64,000 nucleotides of DNA from Anthracocystis setariae (taxonomy: Eukaryota; Basidiomycota; Ustilaginomycetes; Ustilaginales; Ustilaginaceae). The position numbers and the translations under genes were made by a program. The DNA is taken from positions 930,001 through 994,000 of the forward strand of contig CAKMXJ010000032.1 of the NCBI GenBank assembly GCA_928724745.1, given 5' to 3'. The first letter of the stretch is position 1. Each line of letters starts with the position of its first letter. This document shows positions 19,846 through 30,000 of the stretch, one piece after another. The notes beneath the pieces were generated by a model, which was given only the letters and a program-made list of their open reading frames with translations, made no database searches and was not told the origin of the DNA.

Positions 19846-19854
19846 TTTTTTTTT
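19846..19854 (+). terminator. Pol III terminator of tRNA-Ala
   Basis: Nine consecutive T residues directly after the discriminator base. Confidence 0.85.
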
Positions 19855-19856
19855 GT

Positions 19857-19946
19857 CCTCGTGAGAGGTTGAACCCCAGACCTTCTCGAGATTTGGATCA
19901 GATTGCAATGCAAACGAGACGCTCTGCCACTGAGCTTTCACCCCCT
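19857..19946 (-). pseudogene. Inverted, decayed copy of the tRNA-Ala gene
   Basis: On the minus strand this reads as the same tRNA, including the 19-nt intron. From the A box to the T loop (19869-19936) it is the perfect reverse complement of 19763-19830. The acceptor 3' strand and the 3' half of the T stem are altered and no longer pair, and extra bases sit between acceptor and D arm, so a functional tRNA is unlikely. It lacks a T-run terminator in its own direction and would be transcribed into the antisense of the functional gene. Because the intron is kept, it arose by DNA duplication, not from a mature tRNA. Confidence 0.88.
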
Positions 19947-20290
19947 GGTGACGAGCTTGCTCTCTTTTTTGAGACCCCAATTCGTGGTCCCTTTAGCGCG
20001 GAGCTCTGGTATACCTTCAAGAATTGGAAAAGCGAGCACTACTGTCTTCTGAGCCAAGATGTGATCAGCAGGCAGCGGCAATGGCGAAGCGAAGCGAAAC
20101 TTTCTTTTACATGCACAGACGTGTAGTGTGCTCTCCTCTGTACCCATTCTGGTTGATGTTGGCATTTGACAGAAACACGAACTGAATCTCGACGTACTTC
20201 TGTTGAGCTGCCGATGGATTAAATGACCTCAATTTCCCTGTCGTACAGTACGAAAAAAAAAAAAAAAAAAAAAACTATACCTGTTTCCAA
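19947..20290. other. Intergenic between tRNA locus and Ser-rich gene
   Basis: About 340 bp of 3' flank. It contains an A22 tract at 20253-20274. No gene was recognised. Confidence 0.4.
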
Positions 20291-21433
20291 CTAGGACGTC
20301 TGGGGACTGTGCTGCAATGTCGCCATGTGATGTTTAACATGCAGTGAAAGCTCATCAGCCGACGTTTGAGCAGATCGCTGCTTATCCCGAACCAAACCTG
20401 GACTGACGCTGACACCCTGCTGACTGACTGCATTCAACCTCCTGCTCGCCGACATTGATGTCAGTGCGGACCTTGATCGTGCAGTCGATCTCGACAGTGG
20501 CGTTGGCGAAGCAGTTGTACTCTGTGGATCCGTCGGCAGACGCTTCGGCGCTTTCTTCGAACTCCCCCTCTCCGGCGCGATGATGTTTCCCACCAAGATA
20601 TTATGAAACTGATCCGACTCCAAAACGTCATCCAATAGACCGCCCATTTGGAGCGACTTCGAGTTGGGAAGTGGTGAAGTCGAGTGCGTCTCCTGCCGCA
20701 AGGGTGTGTGGTCGATCTTGCCAAACACATCTTGGTCTGCGCAAGCAGTGGGAGTATGCGCCTCGTTGTGCAAACCTACTGCCGCGATGGGCGAGACGAT
20801 GTCAGGAGGCTTGGGGTGTGTGGATGTGGGTGTATCGTAAAAGAGACGCCGCGAGGAGGGGTGGTGGAAAGGACTGGTCTCGATGCTTTTGCTGCTGATA
20901 CTGCTGGGCATTTCGATCATAATGGGCCGTTGCGCGTCGCTGGTTGAGGAGGATGCCTGCCGTGACATTGGTGGTGGTGATCTAGATGATGCCGTAGATG
21001 CTGCGATGCGATCCGAAGATGACATGATGATCGGTGGTGACGAGAGGCCGGCATCTCCGGCGGGTCGATGCGATTCGGATGATCCGCTAGCTTGGCCAAC
21101 TCTAGGGCAAGGCAGCGCTGCCGGAGATGGACGCATGCTGAAGTGAGTTTTTGTAGCTCGACGTGTCGGATGACCCGAAAGCGTGACCAGAGAGTTCGTG
21201 ACAGAGAAGCTTTGCCTCGAGTCGGTCCGCCGATGTAAGGACCGGTTGGCTCCTGCAGCTAGCGCGAAAGGATCTGGGATGCGTGAGGATGTCCTTGACC
21301 TGACCAAGCTGAGTGCGTCCAGTCGAATGAAACGGATGCTGTATGGAGTGGTTGAGAAACACCTAGAAGGGGAGGAAGCGTCACTCGAAAGCGAGATTTG
21401 CAGGTTCGAGATTGTTTGAAGGACACTCAGCGT
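20291..21433 (-). CDS. Uncharacterised Ser/Pro-rich protein, N-terminal exon not located
   Basis: Family not recognised. The frame closes at 20291. The first in-frame ATG is at 21136 (281 residues), but the same frame stays open and coding-like for another 100 codons up to a TAA at 21439-21437, for example IPDPFALAAGANRSLHRR. A possible splice acceptor (CTAAAAG) ends at 21434, so the gene may continue into an upstream exon. The protein is mostly disordered, rich in Ser, Pro, Thr and Arg. One more ordered piece stands out near the C-terminal third: LQMGGLLDDVLESDQFHNIL. There are several Ser-Pro and Thr-Pro sites. No transmembrane segment is seen. The function is unknown. Confidence 0.55.
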   Translation of the reverse strand, partial: TLSVLQTISNLQISLSSDASSPSRCFSTTPYSIRFIRLDALSLVRSRTSSRIPDPFALAAGANRSLHRRTDSRQSFSVTNSLVTLSGHPTRRATKTHFSMRPSPAALPCPRVGQASGSSESHRPAGDAGLSSPPIIMSSSDRIAASTASSRSPPPMSRQASSSTSDAQRPIMIEMPSSISSKSIETSPFHHPSSRRLFYDTPTSTHPKPPDIVSPIAAVGLHNEAHTPTACADQDVFGKIDHTPLRQETHSTSPLPNSKSLQMGGLLDDVLESDQFHNILVGNIIAPERGSSKKAPKRLPTDPQSTTASPTPLSRSTARSRSALTSMSASRRLNAVSQQGVSVSPGLVRDKQRSAQTSADELSLHVKHHMATLQHSPQTS

Positions 21434-22370
21434 CTTTTAGACACGAAGCATGCAGCTGATTGAGACGGTGGTGATTGTGATCATTCGAGTTGCCCGCAAA
21501 GCCTTGCTTGCAGCATCCGAATGAGCTGTGAACTGTGTGCAGCTCAGTACGAGACGGCTGGACCTGCTGTGCAGCATGCAGGGTAAGTCTGAGGCACTGA
21601 ACTGGACAGCACTTCGGCGATGGATGCAAGCGTGCAGGTGGAGGCAGCCCAAGTCTCGCATAGAGACAGACGGTTGACAAGCTCCGGCATCGCGCTCATC
21701 AACATCAACTCGAAAATTGGGATTCTACCGATTTGTGTTTCTTTCTTTCTTTCTTTCGAAAAAGCCAACCGACCAAAAGGCACGCACGTCGCGTGGATCG
21801 CTCGGAGAGCAACACTCCACAGTGCAGATTGGCGTGCTGGAAATTTGAGAAGGGATAATTAATTGTTTCGCACAATGAAATCGATTTCTATCCCGATCCC
21901 AATAATGTCGCAGCAGCAGTGTCTAAATGGATGAGCCTGAAATGTTTCATGTGATTCTGTGATTCAATTTACACTTGAGCCTTTGTTAGATGGGGTCAAT
22001 CTCCCATCCATAAGGTGCAAAATTTGCTGGCTGCTGAATTTCTGCGTCAAGTTGTCACCGCAAAAGCTGTGTTGGCCAAGCGCTCTCAGCCTCCACAAAC
22101 ACAGCCAAGAAAGGGCATTTTAGCAGCCCTGCGCCGATTGACGCCTTGATCCGTGCGCTGACAGTAAAGGGGCAACAATCACAATGCGCTGCCGCCTTAG
22201 ATGTCTGCCAGTTGGCCTCCAAGTCTTGCCATCTCAACCGTCGCCCAGCATTGTCAATCCTCGCCTCCCTCCATACCGCACATGATCTTGCAACAGGCTG
22301 CGTCGGCAATCAACCATTGTCACAAGCACGCCACTAACAAGCACGGCCCAGCCAGCTACATTGCAACATC
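21434..22370. promoter_or_regulatory. Divergent intergenic region Ser-rich gene / BBC1-like gene
   Basis: About 940 bp. It probably holds the 5' end of the minus-strand gene and the promoter of the SH3-protein gene. A short TTTC repeat lies at about 21740-21758. No TATA box or RNA gene was recognised. Confidence 0.4.
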
Positions 22371-25300
22371 ATGCCTTCTCAGCCTACGTTTCCTTACCTA
22401 GCCAAGGCTACGATCAAGTACAAGAGCCCACACAAGCAGGATCTCACTTTTGCCAAAGGAGAGACTATCCGCGTCACCGGAGTCGCGCCCAAGACCGACC
22501 CTTCAGACGATGAAGACGACGATGATGACGATGACGATGACGATGACTGGCTGATCGGCGAGACGCTTGACGGTTCGCGCCGTGGTACTTTCCCTGGTAG
22601 CTTCGTTGAGCCCACCGACCAACAGGAAGAGACGCCATCACACGCTGCTGAAGCCACTATCGCAGCAGCTTCCTCAGCTCCATCAGCTACAGGTGCAATC
22701 CCGACCGAGCTGCCCAGCGACTTGAAGAGCAGTGTGGTCGAAGAGCCACCTGTGCCTGAGGCTGAGCCTGTCCCACAAGCAGCGCGGGAAGCTGCACAGA
22801 AAGGCGAGACCCAAGAAGCTGCATTCGGCGCACCTCTGCCGCCTCGGCCCCCTTCTCCTGATGCCGATCAAGACGAGGAAGAAGAAGAAGAAGCTGCTGC
22901 TCCCGCAGCCCAGGAAAAACAGTCCAATCCAACTGCGGTGGACACTAGCATCACCACTAGTGTCGCCAAGCAAACTGGAGCAACTGCTGTAGGCGCAGCA
23001 GCCATCGGCGCTGCAACCCAAGCTGCACAGACCGATTCGTCCTCTGCCTCGGCTGCCGGGTCAAAGCCTGAAACCGTTCAGAGCAGGTCGCCACCAGCGG
23101 TGGCTACCAAGCCCGTGAGCATGTCGAGTTCTTTCCGCGACCGTCTCGCCGCCTTCAACAAGCCCGCTGAGGCTGCCCCTCCCCCCCTCCCTAAGGCCAA
23201 GCCTGGAGGATGGAAAAGACCAACTCCCGCTGTCGGAGCTCCATCTGCTCCCTCCACGGCCCCGAAGCCAGCTCACAGTCCCGCAGCAAGCGAAACGAGG
23301 AATGTGCCCACTCCTTCGGAGCCCTCCGGCGGTGGCGGCGGATTCAGCGCCGCAGATGCGCAGAGCAGTATCAAGATGAGTCTAAAGGAACGTATGGCTG
23401 CTCTTCAGCGCAATGAAGCTGCTGCTGCAGAAGCTGCTCCCCAGCTCAAACCCAAGCCTTCGATTCCTGGCAAGATTGGTGCTGATCGTCGAAATGTTGC
23501 ACTTCAAGGAATGGGTCTGGCTCCAGGAGCCGCAGTGCCGGCCAGGAAATCGAGCATGGATACGAGCGTAGATGCCGACGAGCCCGCTTCCGACAAAGTT
23601 GGCGACGAAGAAGAGTCTCCCGCAGCGTCCGCTGCCACCAAGCCAGAGACGACGGAGGCTGCGACTGAGGGCGCTGATGCAACTGTCGACACTCAAGAAA
23701 CCCAGGATGACGCCGATGAGCCCACGGAGACTCTCACGGAGGAAGAACAGGAGGCTGAGCGACGAGCAGCCATTGCCAAGCGTATGGCAGCTCTTGGAGC
23801 GAGGCGTATGGGCGGTGCACCATTACCATTCGGAGCAACTGCACCTGCCCGCACCAACGCTGATACCAGCGTTGGATCAGCCGAAGGCACGACATCTGAG
23901 CCGGGCATCAGCCTTCCCACTGAAACGTCTGCTACAGCAAGCAGTCAAGAGGCTAAGGTAGACGCACTGAGTCCCAAGAGCGAAGCTGCCGATTCGCCTC
24001 TCTCTCCAGCCAGTTCAGATGCTGGCGAGGAACCCAAGATCCTTGCAGTCCCTAGACGCACAGCCGCCCCACGCAAAAAGAAGCCAGTGCCTCAGGCGGC
24101 TGTCATTGCTGCTGCGGCTGCTGAAGCCGACGACCCTGCAGCTCATGGGGGAGAGTCTCATTCGAATGGCAAGGGGCCTCCTGAAGAATCCGAATCTGCT
24201 ACTCAAGCTTTGGCTCAAGATGCTGGGGCCGCTCAGCACGAGTCTGAGGCTGCAGTACCTGTTGCGACCGAGGCAGCTCGTGGCGCGGAGACCGAAGATG
24301 CCATTCCTGTGCATGAGGAGACGGCCGGCGAGGAACAGATCGAACTTGATCCAGAGATCGCAGAGAATCAAAGGCAGTTGGAGGAGTACCTGCGTGGCGA
24401 GGGATTCTATGAGGACGGCGTCGCAGCGACCGCTCAACACGAAGCCAGTGATACCACCGCAGCTGTCAACAACCACGAAGTAGCGGCTGAGCAGGAAGTG
24501 GGCGCCGAGCACCCACAGGTTGCTGAAGAGGTTTCGAGACAGGACCTCACTTCTCCCAAGCCACCAAGCCGTTCGCCCAGCACGCGTCCACCAATTCCAA
24601 AGACGAGTCTGCCACCGGCGCCAGTCGAGAATGACGGTATCTCGCTGGTTCGTGCTCCAAGCTCCGCCTCGTCGCACGAAGCCAGCGCGTCACGACGTGG
24701 CAGCTTGATTCCTCCCGTACCCGTGGCTAGCCTGCCCACGCCGATGGAGGCTCCCGCCGAAGAAGCCCACGAGCCCGAGACCTCCCAAGCTGGGCACGAA
24801 GAGGAAGAAGAAGCTGCCGGTCCGGTTCTCGCTGCTCCCAGGCCCAGGATGGCTGTGCCCACGGCCGACCCAGAAGATGAGGCTATTCTGGCTGCTGCCG
24901 ACACGTCAGCTGCTACATACGAGGGCGTAGCCCAGGTTGAAACTGAGCAAGTTCAAGCCGAACCTGAGCCTGAACCTGAACCTCTCGAGCTTACAGAGGA
25001 AGAGGAGGAGGCGCAGCGACGTGCCAAACTTGCTCGTCGCATGGCAGCGCTTGGCGGTCAACGCATTGGCATGTTCCCAGGCATGGCTCCGCCACCGATC
25101 ATGGGCGCTCCAATGCCTGCCAGGAAGGCCTCCATGCCGGCTGCCGAGGAGTCCGAGGAGCGCGGAGAAGAAGCCGATGCGGCCGAAAGCCAAGGTTACG
25201 ACAACGCCGCTGCGGCCCCCGTTCGCGGTCCTCCGAGAGGTGGCATGGCCATTCCTGGTCTCACTGCTGTTCCTGGCAGGAACGCGCAAGAAGCTGAAAG

Positions 25301-26795
25301 CGAGGCTCTGGGGCGAGCCAGGTCACCTGGCGCCGCCAGCGTCGAAGCACCCGTTCGTCTTGCTAGCCCACCTCCTGTTCCCAGTAGCCCGCCTCCTAAG
25401 CCGAACTCGCCACCGCCTCGACCCCTTCCTGGCGCTCCTGATGCAGCAGCGCCACCTTCGCTTCCGCCCGGTCGCCCATCGAGCACTGTGCCAATGGCCA
25501 GTTTAGATGACATGGTTCGCTCGGCTAGCCCAGCAAACGCTGGTTTGAGCAGACGCACCTCGTTCCGACCTCCCGTTCCTGCAGGTATTAGTGCTCATTC
25601 GCGAAGTTCCTCCGCCGTTGGTGCCGAATTCGATGCAGGCGAGGTCCGAGACATGACCACGAGTCCTCCCCCCTTGCCTTCGAGTCCTCCACCGCTACCT
25701 GTCAGCCCCCCTCCTCGTCCTGCCTCGAGAGCTCCTCCCCTGCCTGAATACGCCGGGGTTCCTCCCCGTCGACAAGCATCTTCGGCTTCGTATGCGTCTG
25801 CAGGCCAACAAGAGCTTCCTCCCGTCCCTACACCGTCAGCCGAAGTGCCTACCTCCCCTGTTCCCGCACGCACCGAGGTCAGTCTGCCCGCAATTCCCAC
25901 TGCGACCTCCGCTGCACCTTCGAGCGTGAGTGTAGGCGCTCGCCAGTCTTCACGCGACCTTGACCTCATGCCCAGTTCTCGTTGGTGGCGTCATGGGTTG
26001 AACCCTCTGCGTCTCCCTCCCACTGTAGCTGGCCGGCCGGACGCGATCCTGTATGCTGACACCTCGTCGAACGTCGAGGGTGGAGTGCAAGTGCACAGAG
26101 CCGACATCTACATGCTCTTTGAGGATTATTCGACCACCACCATCTCGCTGAGTTTCCAGGACGATGATGTGGAGGAGAGCCGCACTAGCCTTGTGCAGCA
26201 CCACAGCTTCCCTCCTGCGAAACCGTCGGCAGCCGAACTGAAGCAGTGGTCGAGCTCGATCGGAGCTTCGATTGCCAAGCTTGCTTCGGACGCAGCCAAG
26301 CAGAGTCCAGCGCCGGTGGGGGATGGATCGAGTCGTGCGTTTGTGCAGCACGTGATTTCTCAGGTGGCTTCCGCCCTGCCTGCCGTAGGTGCGTCGTGGG
26401 GAGCACTGGTGCTGACCCAAGCCGGCCCCACGCGCATGGAATACAACGAAGAAGTTCGTCCCGGTGACATCGTCCTCTGCACCCAAGCCGACTTTAAGGG
26501 CAAGAAGGGCCTCGCACCATACCATGCAACCTACGGAACTCAACACGACCCGCTCCTTGCCATCGTCATCGAAGTCGAAGCCAAGAAAAATAAACTCCGC
26601 TGCATCATCCAATCCCCGCACCATCCGACGACGCTCAACAGCAAAAAATCATCATCATCATCATCATCATCATCGTCGTCGTCCTCAGCACCACCGGCAA
26701 AGGAAGAAGCAAGCCTCCGAATGGACGACCTCAAATCAGGTATCGTCAAAGTCTTCCGTGTAGCTCCACGACAAGGCTGGGTTCAAGGCTGGTAA
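22371..26795 (+). CDS. Bbc1/Mti1-like SH3 protein of cortical actin patches
   Basis: 1474 residues. An SH3 domain occupies about 6-77, with ALxKYKS-like and ELxF-like strands, then WLIGET and GTFPGSFVE. An acidic run of 11 Asp (about 49-59) lies just before the conserved Trp. The middle is Ala/Pro/Glu-rich, with four related helical motifs (FRDRLAAF near 253, LKERMAAL near 337, AKRMAALG near 468, ARRMAALG near 888) and many proline stretches that could bind SH3 partners. The C-terminal 280 residues form a conserved block (SRWWRHGLNP, then EVRPGDIVLCTQADFKGKKG) matching the Bbc1/AIM3 C-terminal domain of permuted papain-like fold, ending GWVQGW. In yeast Bbc1 restrains Las17/WASP and myosin-I driven actin assembly at endocytic sites; the same role is inferred here. 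Ser and His homopolymer coding repeats occur at 26647-26690. Confidence 0.85.
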   Translation: MPSQPTFPYLAKATIKYKSPHKQDLTFAKGETIRVTGVAPKTDPSDDEDDDDDDDDDDDWLIGETLDGSRRGTFPGSFVEPTDQQEETPSHAAEATIAAASSAPSATGAIPTELPSDLKSSVVEEPPVPEAEPVPQAAREAAQKGETQEAAFGAPLPPRPPSPDADQDEEEEEEAAAPAAQEKQSNPTAVDTSITTSVAKQTGATAVGAAAIGAATQAAQTDSSSASAAGSKPETVQSRSPPAVATKPVSMSSSFRDRLAAFNKPAEAAPPPLPKAKPGGWKRPTPAVGAPSAPSTAPKPAHSPAASETRNVPTPSEPSGGGGGFSAADAQSSIKMSLKERMAALQRNEAAAAEAAPQLKPKPSIPGKIGADRRNVALQGMGLAPGAAVPARKSSMDTSVDADEPASDKVGDEEESPAASAATKPETTEAATEGADATVDTQETQDDADEPTETLTEEEQEAERRAAIAKRMAALGARRMGGAPLPFGATAPARTNADTSVGSAEGTTSEPGISLPTETSATASSQEAKVDALSPKSEAADSPLSPASSDAGEEPKILAVPRRTAAPRKKKPVPQAAVIAAAAAEADDPAAHGGESHSNGKGPPEESESATQALAQDAGAAQHESEAAVPVATEAARGAETEDAIPVHEETAGEEQIELDPEIAENQRQLEEYLRGEGFYEDGVAATAQHEASDTTAAVNNHEVAAEQEVGAEHPQVAEEVSRQDLTSPKPPSRSPSTRPPIPKTSLPPAPVENDGISLVRAPSSASSHEASASRRGSLIPPVPVASLPTPMEAPAEEAHEPETSQAGHEEEEEAAGPVLAAPRPRMAVPTADPEDEAILAAADTSAATYEGVAQVETEQVQAEPEPEPEPLELTEEEEEAQRRAKLARRMAALGGQRIGMFPGMAPPPIMGAPMPARKASMPAAEESEERGEEADAAESQGYDNAAAAPVRGPPRGGMAIPGLTAVPGRNAQEAESEALGRARSPGAASVEAPVRLASPPPVPSSPPPKPNSPPPRPLPGAPDAAAPPSLPPGRPSSTVPMASLDDMVRSASPANAGLSRRTSFRPPVPAGISAHSRSSSAVGAEFDAGEVRDMTTSPPPLPSSPPPLPVSPPPRPASRAPPLPEYAGVPPRRQASSASYASAGQQELPPVPTPSAEVPTSPVPARTEVSLPAIPTATSAAPSSVSVGARQSSRDLDLMPSSRWWRHGLNPLRLPPTVAGRPDAILYADTSSNVEGGVQVHRADIYMLFEDYSTTTISLSFQDDDVEESRTSLVQHHSFPPAKPSAAELKQWSSSIGASIAKLASDAAKQSPAPVGDGSSRAFVQHVISQVASALPAVGASWGALVLTQAGPTRMEYNEEVRPGDIVLCTQADFKGKKGLAPYHATYGTQHDPLLAIVIEVEAKKNKLRCIIQSPHHPTTLNSKKSSSSSSSSSSSSSAPPAKEEASLRMDDLKSGIVKVFRVAPRQGWVQGW

Positions 26796-27045
26796 AAAAA
26801 TAAAATAAAATAAAAAAAAAAAAACATTCCCCTCCGACGCTTCCTACCTTTTTTTTTTTTTTATTCGTTTTCTCCATTTCTCCATTCTCCTCAACTCAAA
26901 GTTCATTTCAAACGTGTGTGGGTGTGGGTGTGGGTGTGGGTGTGGGTGTGGATCTCTACAGTACCAACCTCAAACAAGGCGGGGGAATAGTTGCACAGCC
27001 GGCAAAGATCGTGAAATTGACATCCTCCCAAAAAAAAAAAAAAGA
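26796..27045. other. Convergent spacer with simple repeats
   Basis: 250 bp between convergent genes, with A- and T-rich tracts (26796-26823, 26850-26862), a GTGTGG hexamer repeat (26916-26950) and an A13 tract near 27031. Confidence 0.6.
26916..26950. repeat. (GTGTGG)n microsatellite
   Basis: Roughly six copies of a 6-base unit in the 3' spacer. The unit differs from the fungal telomere unit TTAGGG. Confidence 0.88.
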
Positions 27046-30000
27046 TCAAGGATCAGAGACAGGCCCCAACGAAGCTGCAAACTGCTGCTGCTGCTGCTCC
27101 GACGACGACGACGACGACGACGACGCCGTCGCCTGGGTGGGGTTGCTAGCGGTCCAGGCGTTGGCAAAGTCGGTAAAGTCGTACAGCGGAGCGGCGCCGA
27201 AGAAGCTCTCGAGCCCAAAGCCCGCACTCGGTGTGCCAACCACTCCGGATTTGTTCGTTTCCGCCGCCGGTGCAGGCCACTGCCCCGGCTGTTGCTGAGT
27301 AGTAGCAGCAGCAGCAGCAGCAGCAGCGAGGTTGAAGTTGGGTGGCGTTGACGAGGTGAGTGAGCTCGGCGTCGGATAGGCTGCCGCGTTAGGGTTAGCA
27401 TTCGACTTGCCATCGGCGGTAAAGAACCCATTCGGTCCCAGGAACGGCGTCAAGCCTGAATGCATCGACTGAGGCGTCGGAGGCATCGTGTTCGGCGCAC
27501 CATATGTCACGTTGGGCATCATGTGCGTTGGTGACTGCGCTGGCGCACTCTGCTGCGCTGCCTGAACCAGCACCGGCGCAGCTTGCGTCGCACCCAGCCC
27601 AGGATTGGTCGAAATACCATTGGCACCCTGCGTAATGATCCAGTTCCAGAACGAATCCATCTCCGTCGAAGCATCCGGCCATGCTTGCGCAGCGCCCGTA
27701 CCCACGTCATTGCTACTACCCGCCTGCAGGTGGTGCTGCTGCTTCTGAATCGCCTCCTTTGTCAACAGTGGCTCGCCAAAGCTCGACACGCTCGTGTTCT
27801 CCGTACCATCCCCATTACTGCTGCTGCCACCGAGCTTGTCAGACATGTCCGACGAAGTCGACGCCGACCTGCCTTCGTTGCCCGAGTTGAGGCTGACATC
27901 CGTCGAACTACCCGGCGAGTTCTGCACGTGTTCCAAGAACGCGGCAAGATCGAAACCCTGACCGTCAGGTGGAGTGATGGGGTTGTTGAGCATCAGATCA
28001 ACCCCGTTCGGCGGCATCATGCGGATAGCAGCGTCGGTGCTGTCAAAGTTGAAGTTGTTGGGCAAGGGCTGAATCATTTGCGGGAACGTAACGCCGTCGG
28101 AATCGGTGCTGGCGATGGGGCTCGGCCCAGCACCCGGAAGAGTGGTATTGTTCAGGCGGTAGAGCGAAGCGTCGTCTCGGAGCGCAGTGACCCCGTTGAC
28201 CTCGAGTGACATGTTGGCCGTGTCCTCAGCGCCAGACAAAGACCTAACGGCAGCCATGGTAGCTTGACGCTTGGAAGGGTCGTCCACAGGAGCAGGGGCA
28301 GCACGATTCTTGGACTGCTGCGAGCCGTCCTCCTTCGCCGCCTGAGCTACCCTCTGTGCTAGACTGAGGAGATTCTTTCTTCGACCGCCTGTGGCCGCGA
28401 CGCTCTCCTCCTCGTTGGCGTCAACATCCATCTGGCGTTTGCGCTTAGGTTTAGCGAGCGTCTCGGCTGGTGCGAGGTTCTCCTTGCGTGCAAGCGCAGC
28501 GTTACCAGCCTGCCATCGCTCCTCTTCTTCCTCAAGCAGCGCCTCGATCACACGAATGCACTTCTTGGCGGCATAGTCGTTACCGTCCACCTGCTTGAGC
28601 GCGCGAATGGCTTCGGTGATCTCGGAGCGCACCGAGACACGGTGGTCCGCAGTCGGCCTCGTGTGCAAAAGGTGGAGGGCCAAAACGATGGCGGCAGAGA
28701 AAGACTGCATGAGGTTGACCCAGAGTCGATCGATGACGGTACATCTGGATCGGATCTTCTTTTGCATGTCGAGGATGGATCGCGCCAAAAGGACACAGTT
28801 GGTTCGAGACTCCTTACGACTGGACAGGGCGGGTCGATGAATGCGCAACAGCTTGCTAAAGACGGCTTGTTGAAGCAACCAGCGCTGCACTTCAATGCAG
28901 GTCACCCGACCGATTTCTGAGCCGACTTTGAAGAAGCTTGGCGCATTCTCGAGGACACCTCGGTACATGATGTCAAGTCGTTGAGCCTCGGCGCAAGTCA
29001 GACGACGGTCGCCGCCGTTGGTAGCAACAAGCAGCTCCCTCCTTGCTCGCACGTCGACGTCCTCCTTGACAACCATGCCGAACTCGAGGTTGCTCAGGAC
29101 GTACGACATCTCGGTGAACTCTTCGCGTGGTCTCGGCGGTGGCAGAGGCGAGATCATGAGATCATCATCGTTGTAGTTGCCTGGCAGTGGGGTGTTGAAC
29201 GAGTCAGCGCGGATGATGTAGTCTTTGGAGCAACCGGTACCGGTCCAGCTCCAATCGCGGAAGACCAGCGTCCACCAGATACGCCTAGCAATCTCTCTTC
29301 GAATGATCTTGGACGATGGCTCGTTGGGGCGTGGTTGCTTGTCAAGGTCGCCTAGACGGTGCAGATCCATTTCCTGCGCGTTGGTGATGGCGGTTCGCAG
29401 CAGGGCGATGTTGGTGCTGCCAGAATCCGACTCACCGCCGCAGCGGGCGCCAGAGACCGAGTTGAACAGGTAGAGGAGAATGATGGCTTGGATGACGCTC
29501 ATACTGGTGGAGTTCAGATAATTGGCGAGGACCAGACACGTCTTGGCGGCAGAGTGCCAGGCGTAGATGGTCTTGCCATCGAACAGATGGCTGGCAGATT
29601 GCCAGCCTGCCTTTGGTGCGCAAGGGTAGAAACGAAGGCCCAGGGCAAGAACAGAGAGAAACATGCCGAGCCAGCCTGGATCGACGTGGTTGACAACGCG
29701 GGCACGCTTCTCTGTGGAATCAAGAGAGTAAAAGGCCTCCATCTCTCGCTTGAGACATGGAATATGAACGACATGACCGCAAAGGTAGCGAACACGCGAC
29801 TCGTAAACCTCGATCAGCTGGTAGGCCATCTGCTTGGAGGGAAGACTCTCGCAGATGGCCCGCAGAACAGCCTCGCGCTCAGTCCGTGGACCCACGACGA
29901 ATTCCTTGCCAGCTTCCTGAGCTTTCTTGATGTCTTGCTGGAGAAGAACCTCGCCAGTAGCCCAGGCCCAGCCCATACCCCAACCGAAGAGAGTCTCGGG

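Noticed and set aside
26916..26950. Interstitial telomere repeat
   Set aside because: The unit GTGTGG differs from TTAGGG and the array is short and between two ordinary genes.
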